Source: a virus
Direction: 5' to 3' (one strand)
Virus record (IMG/VR): IMGVR_UViG_3300008450_000609
Span: 1-20,365 of that record
Length of the DNA: 20,365 nt
A program made the translations under genes and the position numbers. The notes beneath the pieces are model-generated. The model did not search any database and had not been told where the DNA came from. It was given only the letters and a program-made list of their open reading frames with translations. Numbering within the stretch: the stretch's first letter is position 1; each line of letters begins with the position of its first letter. Positions 1-7,802 of this stretch are shown in pieces.

Positions 1-180
1 GTAGTAGATAAAGAAGCTGATATTAAGAAGGAAGATGATATTGAAGAAATGGAACTTCCTAAATTAGATGGAGCGCCTGTTGAAGAAGGTGTTAAGTTTT
101 CAGCACAAAACAATAGTAAAAATTATGGTAAGAAAGTAGAGAACTCTCAAAGTTCATTCTTATCAAAACTTTATAAGTAA
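1..180 (+). CDS. C-terminal end of a scaffold-like protein (partial)
   Basis: The window opens inside a reading frame that runs to a TAA at 178-180; the start lies upstream. The visible 59 residues are highly charged at first (KEADIKKEDDIEE) and then turn polar, ending in a Lys/Ser-rich tail (SSFLSKLYK). It sits 31 bp before the major capsid gene, where tailed phages usually keep the scaffold or capsid-assembly gene, and an acidic helical tail before a basic C-terminus is common in scaffold proteins, whose C-terminus binds the capsid protein. The role is inferred from position and composition only; it could also be another head-assembly protein. Confidence 0.6.
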   Translation, partial: VVDKEADIKKEDDIEEMELPKLDGAPVEEGVKFSAQNNSKNYGKKVENSQSSFLSKLYK

Positions 181-211
181 ATTATTTTAAATCATTTAAA
201 AAACAAAGGAA

Positions 212-1219
212 ATGAAAGCAAAACAAAATTTCGCACTTCCTAGTGTAACCTCTACCTACGCAGGTGAGGCAGCAAGTGGCTATATTGCAGCTGCATTGTT
301 AAGTGCAAGAACTTTGGATAACAAATTAGTAACTATCATGCCAAACGTGAAGTACAAATCTGTAATCCAAAAATTAGATGTAAGTGGAATCGTACAGGAC
401 GCATCTTGTGATTTCGTAACTTCAGGTTCAGTAGCAATCTCTGAACAAGTATTAACTCCAAAGGAACTTCAGGTTAACTTGGAATTGTGTAAGCAAGAAT
501 TCGTAGACTCATGGGAGGCACTACAATTAGGATTCTCTGCATTCGATGAGATTCCAAAGAACTTCAACGATTTCTTAATCTCTTATGTAGGTGGTAAAGT
601 AGCAGAAGCAACTGAAACTGCAATTTGGCAAGGTACATCCGCGAATGGTTCATTCCCTGGATTCCAAGCAGCATTATCTTCATCTATTGCAGCTAACACA
701 ACTATCGTATCTGGAGCAATCACAGTATCAACTGGTGTTATCCCAGCATTCTCTGGTTCAACTCTAATCGGTGGAGCACCAATCTCTGGTTCTATCACTT
801 CAGCTAACGTATTAGCTAAAATGAATGACATCGTAAACTCTATCCCTGATACAGTATATGGTAAGGAAGACCTTTTGTTGTATGTTGGAACAGGTGTTGC
901 AAAAGCATACCAGCAGGCATTAGCAGGTGGAGCAGTAGGAGCAAACGGATGGAACAACCAATTGAACGTAGGTGAAAAACCTTTCAACTTCAATGGTATT
1001 GAAATCGTATTGTGTCCAGGTTTAGGTGCATCTAAAGTAGTTGCAGCACAGAAATCTAACTTATTCTTCGGAACAGGTTTACTTTCTGATTACAACGAAG
1101 TTAGAGTATTGGACATGGCTAACATCGATGGTTCTCAAAACTACAGAATCATTATGAGATATACTGCAGGTACTCAATTCGGTATCGCACAGGATATCGT
1201 TTACTATGGTGCATACTAA
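212..1219 (+). CDS. Major capsid protein
   Basis: A 335-residue protein expected to form the icosahedral head shell. Length, position after a scaffold-like gene, and the sequence style (Ala/Ser/Gly-rich, a central helix-rich stretch around residues 85-150 including ELCKQEFVDSWEAL, and a C-terminal strand-rich part ending FGIAQDIVYYGAY) resemble HK97-fold capsid proteins of Bacteroidota phages. Codon use is distinct from most of the window: Phe, Asn, Ile and Tyr often take C-ending codons (TTC, AAC, ATC, TAC), the usual mark of very high expression. The start is preceded by AAAGGA, one of the few Shine-Dalgarno-like sites here. A hairpin follows the stop. The XkdF-like protease encoded at 14207 may process it, although no cleavage site can be read from the sequence. 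Confidence 0.8.
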   Translation: MKAKQNFALPSVTSTYAGEAASGYIAAALLSARTLDNKLVTIMPNVKYKSVIQKLDVSGIVQDASCDFVTSGSVAISEQVLTPKELQVNLELCKQEFVDSWEALQLGFSAFDEIPKNFNDFLISYVGGKVAEATETAIWQGTSANGSFPGFQAALSSSIAANTTIVSGAITVSTGVIPAFSGSTLIGGAPISGSITSANVLAKMNDIVNSIPDTVYGKEDLLLYVGTGVAKAYQQALAGGAVGANGWNNQLNVGEKPFNFNGIEIVLCPGLGASKVVAAQKSNLFFGTGLLSDYNEVRVLDMANIDGSQNYRIIMRYTAGTQFGIAQDIVYYGAY

Positions 1220-1240
1220 TAGTAACTAACTAACAATAAC

Positions 1241-1261
1241 GGGTGGGGATAATCCTCACCC
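1241..1261 (+). terminator. GC-rich hairpin after the capsid gene
   Basis: GGGTGGGGA (1241-1249) pairs with TCCTCACCC (1253-1261), nine pairs with one G-U and a 3-nt loop. The next bases are ATTTATTAAC rather than a pure T run, so it is at best a partial terminator. It may alternatively protect the 3' end of the capsid mRNA, allowing capsid to be made in excess over the next gene. Confidence 0.5.
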
Positions 1262-1291
1262 ATTTATTAACAAATTTAAAACATAAAGTAT

Positions 1292-1828
1292 ATGGCTTGT
1301 TTATTAACACAAGGAAGACAGGAAGTATGTAAAGAATCAGTAGGTGGACTTCAAGGAGTTTACTTCATCAACTTTACAACTGGTTCCTTTACGAAAAACG
1401 GAAGCGGACAAGTAACCGCATTACCATCTGGTTCAACAGTATATTACTACGAATTGAAAGGTAATTCTGCATATACTGAAACAGTAAACTCATCTCGAGA
1501 TAATGGTACAACTTTCTTCAATCAGGAATTAACTCTTAATTTGAAGAAGTTAACAAACGAAATGACTACCCAATTGAAGCTTATGGCTTATGGTAGACCT
1601 CAAATCGTTGTATGGACTATGAACGGAGATGCATTGTTAGTTGGTGAAAGAGAAGGTGCAGATGTAACTGCAGGTACAATTCAAACAGGTGGAGCATTGG
1701 GTGACCTTTATGGTTATTCAGTAACTTTCACAGGTATGGAACAATTGCCAGCAGCATTTTTGAGTGGTAGTACAACTACTTCTCCATTTGCTGGATTATC
1801 AGCACAACCAACTATCGTATATAGCTAA
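1292..1828 (+). CDS. Candidate major tail tube protein
   Basis: A 178-residue, strand-rich protein. The N-terminal part carries the motif GLQGVYFINFTTGSF, and the C-terminal part GYSVTFTGMEQLPAAFL; this last pattern (Y-x-V-T-F-x-G-M-E) resembles the end of the beta-sandwich in major tail tube proteins. C-ending codons (TTC, AAC, TAC) and the flanking hairpin and strong terminator point to very high expression, matching a tube protein needed in hundreds of copies. Its place directly after the capsid gene and before the portal is unusual for siphoviruses. A head decoration protein is the main alternative. Confidence 0.55.
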   Translation: MACLLTQGRQEVCKESVGGLQGVYFINFTTGSFTKNGSGQVTALPSGSTVYYYELKGNSAYTETVNSSRDNGTTFFNQELTLNLKKLTNEMTTQLKLMAYGRPQIVVWTMNGDALLVGEREGADVTAGTIQTGGALGDLYGYSVTFTGMEQLPAAFLSGSTTTSPFAGLSAQPTIVYS

Positions 1829-1852
1829 TTCAGTATATTAGTAGAAAATAAT

Positions 1853-1884
1853 AAAGGGTATTACTTCGGTAGTACCCTTTTTTT
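1853..1884 (+). terminator. Intrinsic terminator with UUCG tetraloop
   Basis: GGGTATTAC (1856-1864) pairs with GTAGTACCC (1869-1877) around a TTCG tetraloop (1865-1868), with one T-G pair; AAA at 1853-1855 extends the stem into the following run of seven T (1878-1884). UUCG loops closed by C-G are exceptionally stable. This ends the highly expressed capsid/tube transcript before the lower-level portal operon. Confidence 0.9.
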
Positions 1885-1947
1885 ATTTTAACTATTTATA
1901 GCTATTTGTTTGTTATTTATAGATAAGGTCAAGATAAATACGAGATA

Positions 1948-2307
1948 ATGCTAGCATATTTTATATCACAAAGCAACGAATATGTATTCAGAACACAACC
2001 TACGGCGAGTTCTCAATTCACTATGAGTTTGCAAGATATGACAACTTTACAAAACTTTACTGCATCAATTAGTGGGTTAACTTATGAATCATACGAATCA
2101 TATGTATCATTCTCTTTGAACATAAGTGGAGCTACGGTTGGTGAAGAATACAGAGCAACACTAATCAATAGTGGCTCACTTACACCTATTTGGAATGGTT
2201 CAATTCAAGTATTCGCATCTCAATCAACTGATAAAACCGTTTACGAAAATAAAAATACTCAATATATTTCTCATCAGTCAGAGAATCTATATGTAATAAT
2301 GGACTAA
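1948..2307 (+). CDS. Small virion-associated hypothetical protein
   Basis: A 119-residue, Ser/Thr-rich, strand-predicted protein with no signal peptide or membrane segment. It has the composition of a structural beta-sandwich (ASISGLTYESYESYVSF, GATVGEEYRATLI). The stop is one base before the portal start, so the two genes are translated together, and it lies just after the capsid/tube terminator. A role in the head, neck or connector is likely by position, but no family function is recognised. Confidence 0.7.
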   Translation: MLAYFISQSNEYVFRTQPTASSQFTMSLQDMTTLQNFTASISGLTYESYESYVSFSLNISGATVGEEYRATLINSGSLTPIWNGSIQVFASQSTDKTVYENKNTQYISHQSENLYVIMD

Positions 2308-2308
2308 T

Positions 2309-3628
2309 ATGAAACAAGGACAAAAATTTTCAGTAGTTAACGTAAATACAAACCAACTTCCAATCATTACGGAGGATACAAAGACCCGATATAGTTGGGT
2401 TCCGTTTGGTGTTTATGGACACGATGATTTCTTTGATGCAGTAACAACTGCTTACAATACTTCTACAACCAATGCAGCATCCATTGAGGGTATTGCAGAT
2501 TTAATCTTTGGTAAAGGTATATACTCTAAAAGAGAAGAGCTAAACAATGTGATAGCTAGGATTCTTCCACAGGAGGAATTGAAAAGAGTAACATTTGATT
2601 TTAAGTTGTTTGGTAATGCTGCATTCCAAGTCTATTGGAACGATGACCATACGAAGATAATTAAGATGTATCACGTGCCAGTACAAACTCTTCGTGCTGA
2701 AAAACTATATGGTTCTCCTCGTATTGAGAACTATTACTATTGTACCGATTGGAATGATGCAAGAAAAGTAAAAGATAAGAAGAAGATTCCTGCGTTTGAA
2801 ACATCAAATGAGAAGATGGAAATCCTTTATATCAAACACTATTGTCCTGGTTTATATTACTATGCATTGCCTGATTATGTATCATCTTTACAATTCAGTA
2901 TAAGTGAAGCAGAGTTAAGTAACTTACATTTAAGTAATATCACTAATGGTTTCTTACCATTGGTTATGGTAAACTTCAATAACGGAGTACCTGCACCTGA
3001 AGAAAGACAAACTATTGAGGATTTATTACAAGCTAAATTTACAGGCACAAATAATGCAGGTAGATTTATGTTATCATTTAACGATGACCCCCTAACTAAA
3101 CCAACGGTTGATGCAATTAGTATTGATAATATGCATGAGAAGTTTCAGTATGTAGCTGAATACGCACAGGATAGAATCCTTGTATCTCATAGAATTACAT
3201 CTCCACTCCTATTTGGTATCAGAACTGAAAACAATGGATTCTCTTCTCAATCAGAAGAAATGAAAACTGCATTCTCTATTATGCAAACGATGACAATCAT
3301 GCCATTCCAAAACATTCTATTGAACGCAATTGATTACGCATTAACGTGTGGTGGGTATCCTGATACTGAATTATACTTTGAACAATTAACTCCATTAGTA
3401 ATTCTTTCAACAACTGCTGAAGAAACTGATAAGAGTGTTGAGCAAGTAGAAGATGAAGTAAATGATTCAATGGAGAATCCTGCAACTGTTGAAGATGAAC
3501 CAGTAGATACAAATCAAAATGTTTCTCTTAATGATATTATTGATGAAATGAGTAGTGATAAGGATGAAATTGAATTTATCAGAAGAGTTGGAACTAATTC
3601 AGCATTTTTCGAAAAAGAATTTAAATAA
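2309..3628 (+). CDS. Portal protein
   Basis: A 439-residue protein of the usual portal size. Portals form the dodecameric ring at the capsid vertex through which DNA enters and to which the tail attaches. The middle of the protein resembles the portal core: LFGNAAFQVYWNDD with MYHVPVQTLR after it, the helical region with EERQTIEDLLQAKFTG, the GRFMLSF strand, and the region VSHRITSPLLFGIRT followed by a FSSQSEEMKTAF helix; this last pair matches the way HK97/PBSX-type portals continue after the stem. The C-terminal ~70 residues are very acidic and low in complexity. It starts one base after the previous stop. Confidence 0.85.
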   Translation: MKQGQKFSVVNVNTNQLPIITEDTKTRYSWVPFGVYGHDDFFDAVTTAYNTSTTNAASIEGIADLIFGKGIYSKREELNNVIARILPQEELKRVTFDFKLFGNAAFQVYWNDDHTKIIKMYHVPVQTLRAEKLYGSPRIENYYYCTDWNDARKVKDKKKIPAFETSNEKMEILYIKHYCPGLYYYALPDYVSSLQFSISEAELSNLHLSNITNGFLPLVMVNFNNGVPAPEERQTIEDLLQAKFTGTNNAGRFMLSFNDDPLTKPTVDAISIDNMHEKFQYVAEYAQDRILVSHRITSPLLFGIRTENNGFSSQSEEMKTAFSIMQTMTIMPFQNILLNAIDYALTCGGYPDTELYFEQLTPLVILSTTAEETDKSVEQVEDEVNDSMENPATVEDEPVDTNQNVSLNDIIDEMSSDKDEIEFIRRVGTNSAFFEKEFK

Positions 3629-3634
3629 AAATAT

Positions 3635-4150
3635 ATGTACGCATTATTCATAACACGAAACGATATTATAAAGAATACACCACTACAAGGTGCAATAGAT
3701 GCAGATGCTCTATTACCATTTTGTAGAACTGCGCAAGATAAGTACTTAAAGAACTTATTGGGTACTGTTCTTTTTGATTTCCTACAATCTAAAATAGAAA
3801 CCAATACCTTTAGTACTTTGGATGTTTACTATCAGGACTTAATGAATGACCATATCAAATATACACTATTGTGGTATGCATGTGTTGAATATATTCCTTT
3901 CAGTTCTATTCAGTTCAAATCGAATGGTGCCGTAAAACAACAAAGTGAGCAAGGTATCGCTCCATCAAAAGGAGAGATAGATTATCTTAAACAAATTGCA
4001 CAAACGAATGCTGATTACTATGCACTTCGTTTACAAAACTATTTAATTGCTTATAGTAATAATATACCTCAATACTTACAAAGTGTTGGAAATCAGACAC
4101 AAATATATCCTGACCAGAGTAATCAATACTTTGGTGGAATACAACTATAA
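3635..4150 (+). CDS. Putative head-tail connector (adaptor) protein
   Basis: A 171-residue, mostly helical protein directly after the portal, where phages keep the head completion or adaptor gene. The N-terminus (LFITRNDIIKNTPLQGAID) followed by ALLPFCRTAQDKYLKNLLG and a helix-rich middle (DLMNDHIKYTLLWYACVEYIPF) fits small helical connector proteins from Bacteroidota phages, which I recall being grouped as DUF6712-like. The C-terminal ~30 residues are Gln/Asn/Tyr-rich and probably flexible. The call is based on position and recall, with no diagnostic catalytic motif. Confidence 0.6.
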   Translation: MYALFITRNDIIKNTPLQGAIDADALLPFCRTAQDKYLKNLLGTVLFDFLQSKIETNTFSTLDVYYQDLMNDHIKYTLLWYACVEYIPFSSIQFKSNGAVKQQSEQGIAPSKGEIDYLKQIAQTNADYYALRLQNYLIAYSNNIPQYLQSVGNQTQIYPDQSNQYFGGIQL

Positions 4151-4156
4151 TATATT

Positions 4157-5023
4157 ATGGCTCAACAAATAGTACATAACACAGGTGTAAACTACTCACT
4201 TTATTACAATGTCCTAAATTACTTTAAGACGATAATGAAGAACCATCCTTCGATTCAATCAGTAACCTATGGTGATATTGATTCGATAGATGATAAGCAG
4301 TATCCTGAATATCCTTTGGGTAATGTGTTAATTACTGATAGTAGATTTGAAAAATCAACTACTACATTTACAGTCCAATTAACAATAGCTGATAAGCAGA
4401 AGAATCTAAATAACGAATCATCAGGTAGTAGAAACTCACTAACCGTACCATTCTATGGAGTAGATGATATGGTAGATATACACGCAAATACACTTGCAGT
4501 ATTAAACGATTTAACTGCGTATACACAGAGGGGGGTGCAAGGGTTTGAAGTAAACGGTGATATAAATTGTCAACCTTTCTCCGATAGGTTTAATAACGGA
4601 TTAGCAGGGTGGGTATCAACATTTGAACTAACTACTCACAACGATAAAAATCGTTGCCTTTTTTTTTTAGTTAACCCTAGTGGTAGTGGTTATATAATTG
4701 AAGAGTGTGATACGGGTGAAAGATATAAAGCAGTATTAACTGAATCAGGTAGTATAGGACAGGTCTTTATGAGTAAGTATTTTCCTAACTATAATAAAGA
4801 CATCACTACCTACTATGATTACAATTGTTATACTATTGTAGATACATTTAGTGGTGAAGATGATTATGATTATGTAAATTTACCGATACTTGCTCTACCT
4901 TATGTAGATTTTGGAACTTGTGAGTATTGTGATTTATGGGCTAATCCTCAAATATGGGGAACAACTCCACAAAAATGGGGACAAGGAACTGATGTAGCAT
5001 ATAGAAAATGGATATTCGATTAA
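4157..5023 (+). CDS. Putative tail terminator/completion protein with C-terminal extension
   Basis: Residues 1 to about 168 resemble tail completion proteins of related phages: NTGVNYSLYYNVLNYFKTI, VTYGDIDSID, a strand pair around VQLTIADKQKN, and a closing strand ending LTTHNDKNRC. Such proteins cap the tail tube at the neck. After NRC the gene contains ten consecutive T (4659-4668, codons for L-F-F-L), then a different domain of about 115 residues rich in Cys, Tyr, Trp and Asp (EECDTGERYKAV, YNCYTIVDTF, CEYCDLWANPQIWG). A -1 slip on the T run would stop at TAA 4672-4674, giving about 172 residues, close to what I would expect for the cap domain alone. The long version may be the real protein, or one of two products. 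Confidence 0.6.
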   Translation: MAQQIVHNTGVNYSLYYNVLNYFKTIMKNHPSIQSVTYGDIDSIDDKQYPEYPLGNVLITDSRFEKSTTTFTVQLTIADKQKNLNNESSGSRNSLTVPFYGVDDMVDIHANTLAVLNDLTAYTQRGVQGFEVNGDINCQPFSDRFNNGLAGWVSTFELTTHNDKNRCLFFLVNPSGSGYIIEECDTGERYKAVLTESGSIGQVFMSKYFPNYNKDITTYYDYNCYTIVDTFSGEDDYDYVNLPILALPYVDFGTCEYCDLWANPQIWGTTPQKWGQGTDVAYRKWIFD

Positions 5024-5040
5024 AAGATAAATAAAATAAA

Positions 5041-6732
5041 ATGGGAAGTTTAAGTAACTTATATATTTCACAAAGTTTTAAATCCTTAATACATTTAGGT
5101 AATGATAATTCAGCATCAGCTACACAAGTAGAATTGCAAGATGGTGTTGGAGCTGGATTAGGCATCTATGTGAATAATGCAGGAGATGTAACTATTGATG
5201 GCGCGTTAATCGTTAGTGGTACATTTGATATTGAAGGAAAGATTGTTGTAAATGATGATGTTAGAATCAATGGTAATTTAGAAGTTAGCGGTTCGACTAA
5301 ATTTACAGGCAGTTTAGTAGTAAGTAATCAACTTACTGCATCTTCTGCTTTTATTCAAAATGATTTGAATGTTGGTGGTACTCTATTCGCAAGTAAAGTT
5401 GTAACACTAATAGAATCATCATCCATTATTTTCTCATCAGGAAGCAATATATTAGGAGATGATATTTCAGATACACAAACCCTCATCGGTTCTGTTATCG
5501 TTTCAGGTAGTGGAGCTTTGACGGGTTCTATGGGTATATCTGGTGACTTGGAAGTAAAGGGTAATATATCTTCTTCTACCGTTAGTGGAATAGGTAATGT
5601 AACTTTGTATTCTCAATCAGTAGATGCAAGACTAGATATAGTAGAAGCTACTGCATCCCTATTTGTTCCATTCTCTCAATCTGTAGATGCACGTTTGGAT
5701 GTTGTTGAAGCAACTGCTAGTTTGTATATACCATTCAGTACTTCTGTAGATAGTAGATTAGACTTTTTAGAAGGACCTTTTAGTACATCAGTAGATGCCC
5801 GTTTAGATGTTGTGGAGGCAACTGCTTCATTATATGTTCCATTCAGTACTTCTGTAGATTCTCGTTTAGATTTTCTCGAAGGACCGTTTAGTACATCTGT
5901 TGATGCTAGATTAGATATAGTAGAAGCAACCGCTTCTTTATATGTTCCTTTCAGTACATCAGTTGATGCACGTTTAGATGCATTGGAAGCATTTACTGGC
6001 TCTCAAGGTTTAGTAAGTACGGCATCATTTAATGCGTATACTGCATCTGTTAATTCTGCTTTATCATCAATATATCAAACTACTGCAAGTTTAAATACAT
6101 TTACTCAATCTACGAATAGTAGATTAAATTCATTAGAAGCAGCAACTTCATCTTATGCTAATTCTGCATCAGTAGCAGCTGATTTTGTAACAACAAATAA
6201 TAATATAACTTCTTTATCTCAATCAGTTTCATCTTCAAATGCATTAACTAATAATAGAATAAATGTATTATCATCTTTTACAGGAAGTTATGCAACCACT
6301 GGTAGTAATTCATTTAATGGCAACCAAACAATAACAGGAAGTTTAATACTTTCATCATCTGCTGCAATTGAATTGGAAGTTATTGGTAATTCTGTATTCA
6401 CAGGAAGTGTAAGAGGACGAGTTTCAAATTTAAGTATATCATCAAATACTGCAAGTATGGATTTAAGTTTAGGTAACTTTTTTACAATAACATTAAATAC
6501 ATCACAAGCTTGTAGAATTGAACCTACTAATATACAACCAGGACAAACTACAACATTGAGGGTAACGCAAGCTAGTGGTGGAGGAGGAACAGTTCAGTTT
6601 CCAACAAATGTAGATTTCCCAACAGGATTTCAATATAGTGCTACACCTGCTGCAAATGCAACTGATATATTAACATTCTTATCATTTGATACCGCAAGTT
6701 TATATTATAGTAGAGCAAATCAATTTATTTAA
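5041..6732 (+). CDS. Repeat-rich tail fibre protein
   Basis: A 563-residue Ser/Thr-rich fibre-like protein. Residues ~40-110 are short strand repeats of the type DVTIDGALIVSG and DVRINGNLEVSG, typical of a trimeric beta-prism shaft. Residues ~120-150 contain ESSSIIFSSGSNILGDDISDT, like a motif in marine phage fibres. Residues 191-317 hold seven SVD(A/S)RLD repeats likely to form a coiled coil, followed by looser TASVNS/SRLNSLE repeats. The C-terminal ~110 residues (NFFTITL, TNIQPGQTTTLRV, GGGTVQF, DILTFLSFDTASLYY) look like a globular knob that could bind the host surface. It lies between tail-neck genes and a second fibre-like gene. Confidence 0.75.
   Translation: MGSLSNLYISQSFKSLIHLGNDNSASATQVELQDGVGAGLGIYVNNAGDVTIDGALIVSGTFDIEGKIVVNDDVRINGNLEVSGSTKFTGSLVVSNQLTASSAFIQNDLNVGGTLFASKVVTLIESSSIIFSSGSNILGDDISDTQTLIGSVIVSGSGALTGSMGISGDLEVKGNISSSTVSGIGNVTLYSQSVDARLDIVEATASLFVPFSQSVDARLDVVEATASLYIPFSTSVDSRLDFLEGPFSTSVDARLDVVEATASLYVPFSTSVDSRLDFLEGPFSTSVDARLDIVEATASLYVPFSTSVDARLDALEAFTGSQGLVSTASFNAYTASVNSALSSIYQTTASLNTFTQSTNSRLNSLEAATSSYANSASVAADFVTTNNNITSLSQSVSSSNALTNNRINVLSSFTGSYATTGSNSFNGNQTITGSLILSSSAAIELEVIGNSVFTGSVRGRVSNLSISSNTASMDLSLGNFFTITLNTSQACRIEPTNIQPGQTTTLRVTQASGGGGTVQFPTNVDFPTGFQYSATPAANATDILTFLSFDTASLYYSRANQFI
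5611..5990 (+). repeat. Seven SVDxRLD protein repeats inside the fibre gene
   Basis: Seven units begin S(Q/T)SVD(A/S)RLD. Four are the 21-residue form (ending VEATASL-F/Y-x-PF), two are a 15-residue form (ending FLEGPF), and the last runs into LEAFTGSQG. Long and short forms alternate in the middle. The amino acids are nearly identical but the codons differ widely, so the repeats are conserved at protein level. Hydrophobic spacing fits a trimeric coiled-coil shaft. Confidence 0.85.
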
Positions 6733-6734
6733 TA

Positions 6735-7349
6735 ATGTATATACCATCTCTCTTTAGTACTTCTCCCAATGGATGTCCTTCTGGAACTAATGCCTATAAA
6801 ATGGGTAATTTTGGAATAACTAATTTAAATACAGGCACAAGAGGAAGAATTACTGTAACTATAAATCAATTTACAAATGATGTAGTTGGTGAGAACTTTC
6901 AAGGTTCTGGTTCATATAGTACTGATATACAATTAGCAAATGGTGCATCTTTTAGTACTAATGGTATTCAACCACCTGCAACTGGTCCTGGAGCAAGTAC
7001 ACAATTAGCATATTGGGGTTCAGCTAATTCAAGCCAAACTACTAACTATTTTATAACATCTTCAAGCGGTGCACAACTAAATTATTGTTATGATTGTACA
7101 CAAAAATGGAGATATACCATTGGTTCTAGATTATGTCAGGATGCCCCTTGGCCATCATCAGCTATACCATTAAGGTTGGCAGTACTGACAAATCCTACAG
7201 GTTCTATAACAAATTCTGCTCATTATACAAGAGTTACCTTTAATTTTTGTGCAGGTACAACTGGTAGTATTGAAGGATACGGTCCTATATGGCAAGGAAG
7301 TGATGATAACGCACCAGGATATTATATTGTAAGTAGAGAAGCTATATAA
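6735..7349 (+). CDS. Virion protein, possible fibre tip or adhesin
   Basis: A 204-residue, Ser/Thr/Asn/Gly-rich protein starting two bases after the fibre gene. It has no signal peptide or membrane helix. Six cysteines are present, including a CYDC pair near residue 119, as in receptor-binding or zinc-binding tips. The composition and close coupling suggest it works with the preceding fibre. I do not recognise a family, and it could be another minor virion protein. Confidence 0.65.
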   Translation: MYIPSLFSTSPNGCPSGTNAYKMGNFGITNLNTGTRGRITVTINQFTNDVVGENFQGSGSYSTDIQLANGASFSTNGIQPPATGPGASTQLAYWGSANSSQTTNYFITSSSGAQLNYCYDCTQKWRYTIGSRLCQDAPWPSSAIPLRLAVLTNPTGSITNSAHYTRVTFNFCAGTTGSIEGYGPIWQGSDDNAPGYYIVSREAI

Positions 7350-7350
7350 A

Positions 7351-7749
7351 ATGGCAAAAACATTAGCACAGATAGCAAATAGGATTAGGGATTTAGCAGT
7401 TCTTAAAGCACCTAAAAAGACGGGTAATCTAAAACGAAAGTTAGCAGATTACAATCGTCCATCAGGTATGATTAAACAATCCAAAATTGGTGGTTCACGT
7501 TCTTTTGAATTTGAATTAGATGTATCACCTCCTGGCGCAGAGTACGGTAGGTATTGGAATGACCCTAATGTATCAGAAACCGTTAGAAAGGGTAAAACCC
7601 CTAACGTACCTAAAGCTATAAACTTTGCTCAACAGGCAGTGAATGACCCAATAGTTCAGAAAATGATAGATGATTTAGTTTCTGAAATAACTGATGAAAT
7701 TGCAAAAGATATATCTAATACAATAGATAACGAGTTTAGTAGATTATAG
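7351..7749 (+). CDS. HK97 gp10-like head-tail joining protein
   Basis: A 132-residue protein. The N-terminal half has a helix followed by VLKAPKKTGNLKRKL, the APxxTGxLxxS/K-type signature of HK97 gp10-like (tail completion) proteins, then a strand region and GAEYGRYWND, equivalent to the usual YAxxVExGT stretch. The C-terminal half is an amphipathic helix (IVQKMIDDLVSEITDEIAKDI). Family members help join the tail to the head. It starts one base after the previous stop; a 53-bp gap follows. Confidence 0.6.
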   Translation: MAKTLAQIANRIRDLAVLKAPKKTGNLKRKLADYNRPSGMIKQSKIGGSRSFEFELDVSPPGAEYGRYWNDPNVSETVRKGKTPNVPKAINFAQQAVNDPIVQKMIDDLVSEITDEIAKDISNTIDNEFSRL

Positions 7750-7766
7750 TATCCAATACTTTTTTG

Positions 7767-7801
7767 ATTGTGTTGGTTATTTAAATAAAGATAAACACAA
7801 T
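7767..7801 (+). promoter_or_regulatory. Hairpin covering the start of the next gene
   Basis: ATTGTGTT (7767-7774) is the exact reverse complement of AACACAAT (7794-7801), which ends one base before the ATG at 7803. The 8-bp stem with a 19-nt loop could cover the translation start. The stem is AT-rich, so stability is modest. Confidence 0.35.
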
Positions 7802-7802
7802 T

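Noticed and set aside
583-993. Open frame on the - strand across the capsid gene
   Set aside because: Entirely antisense to a strongly supported gene, with Pro/Ala-rich low-quality translation; a by-product of the capsid codon bias.
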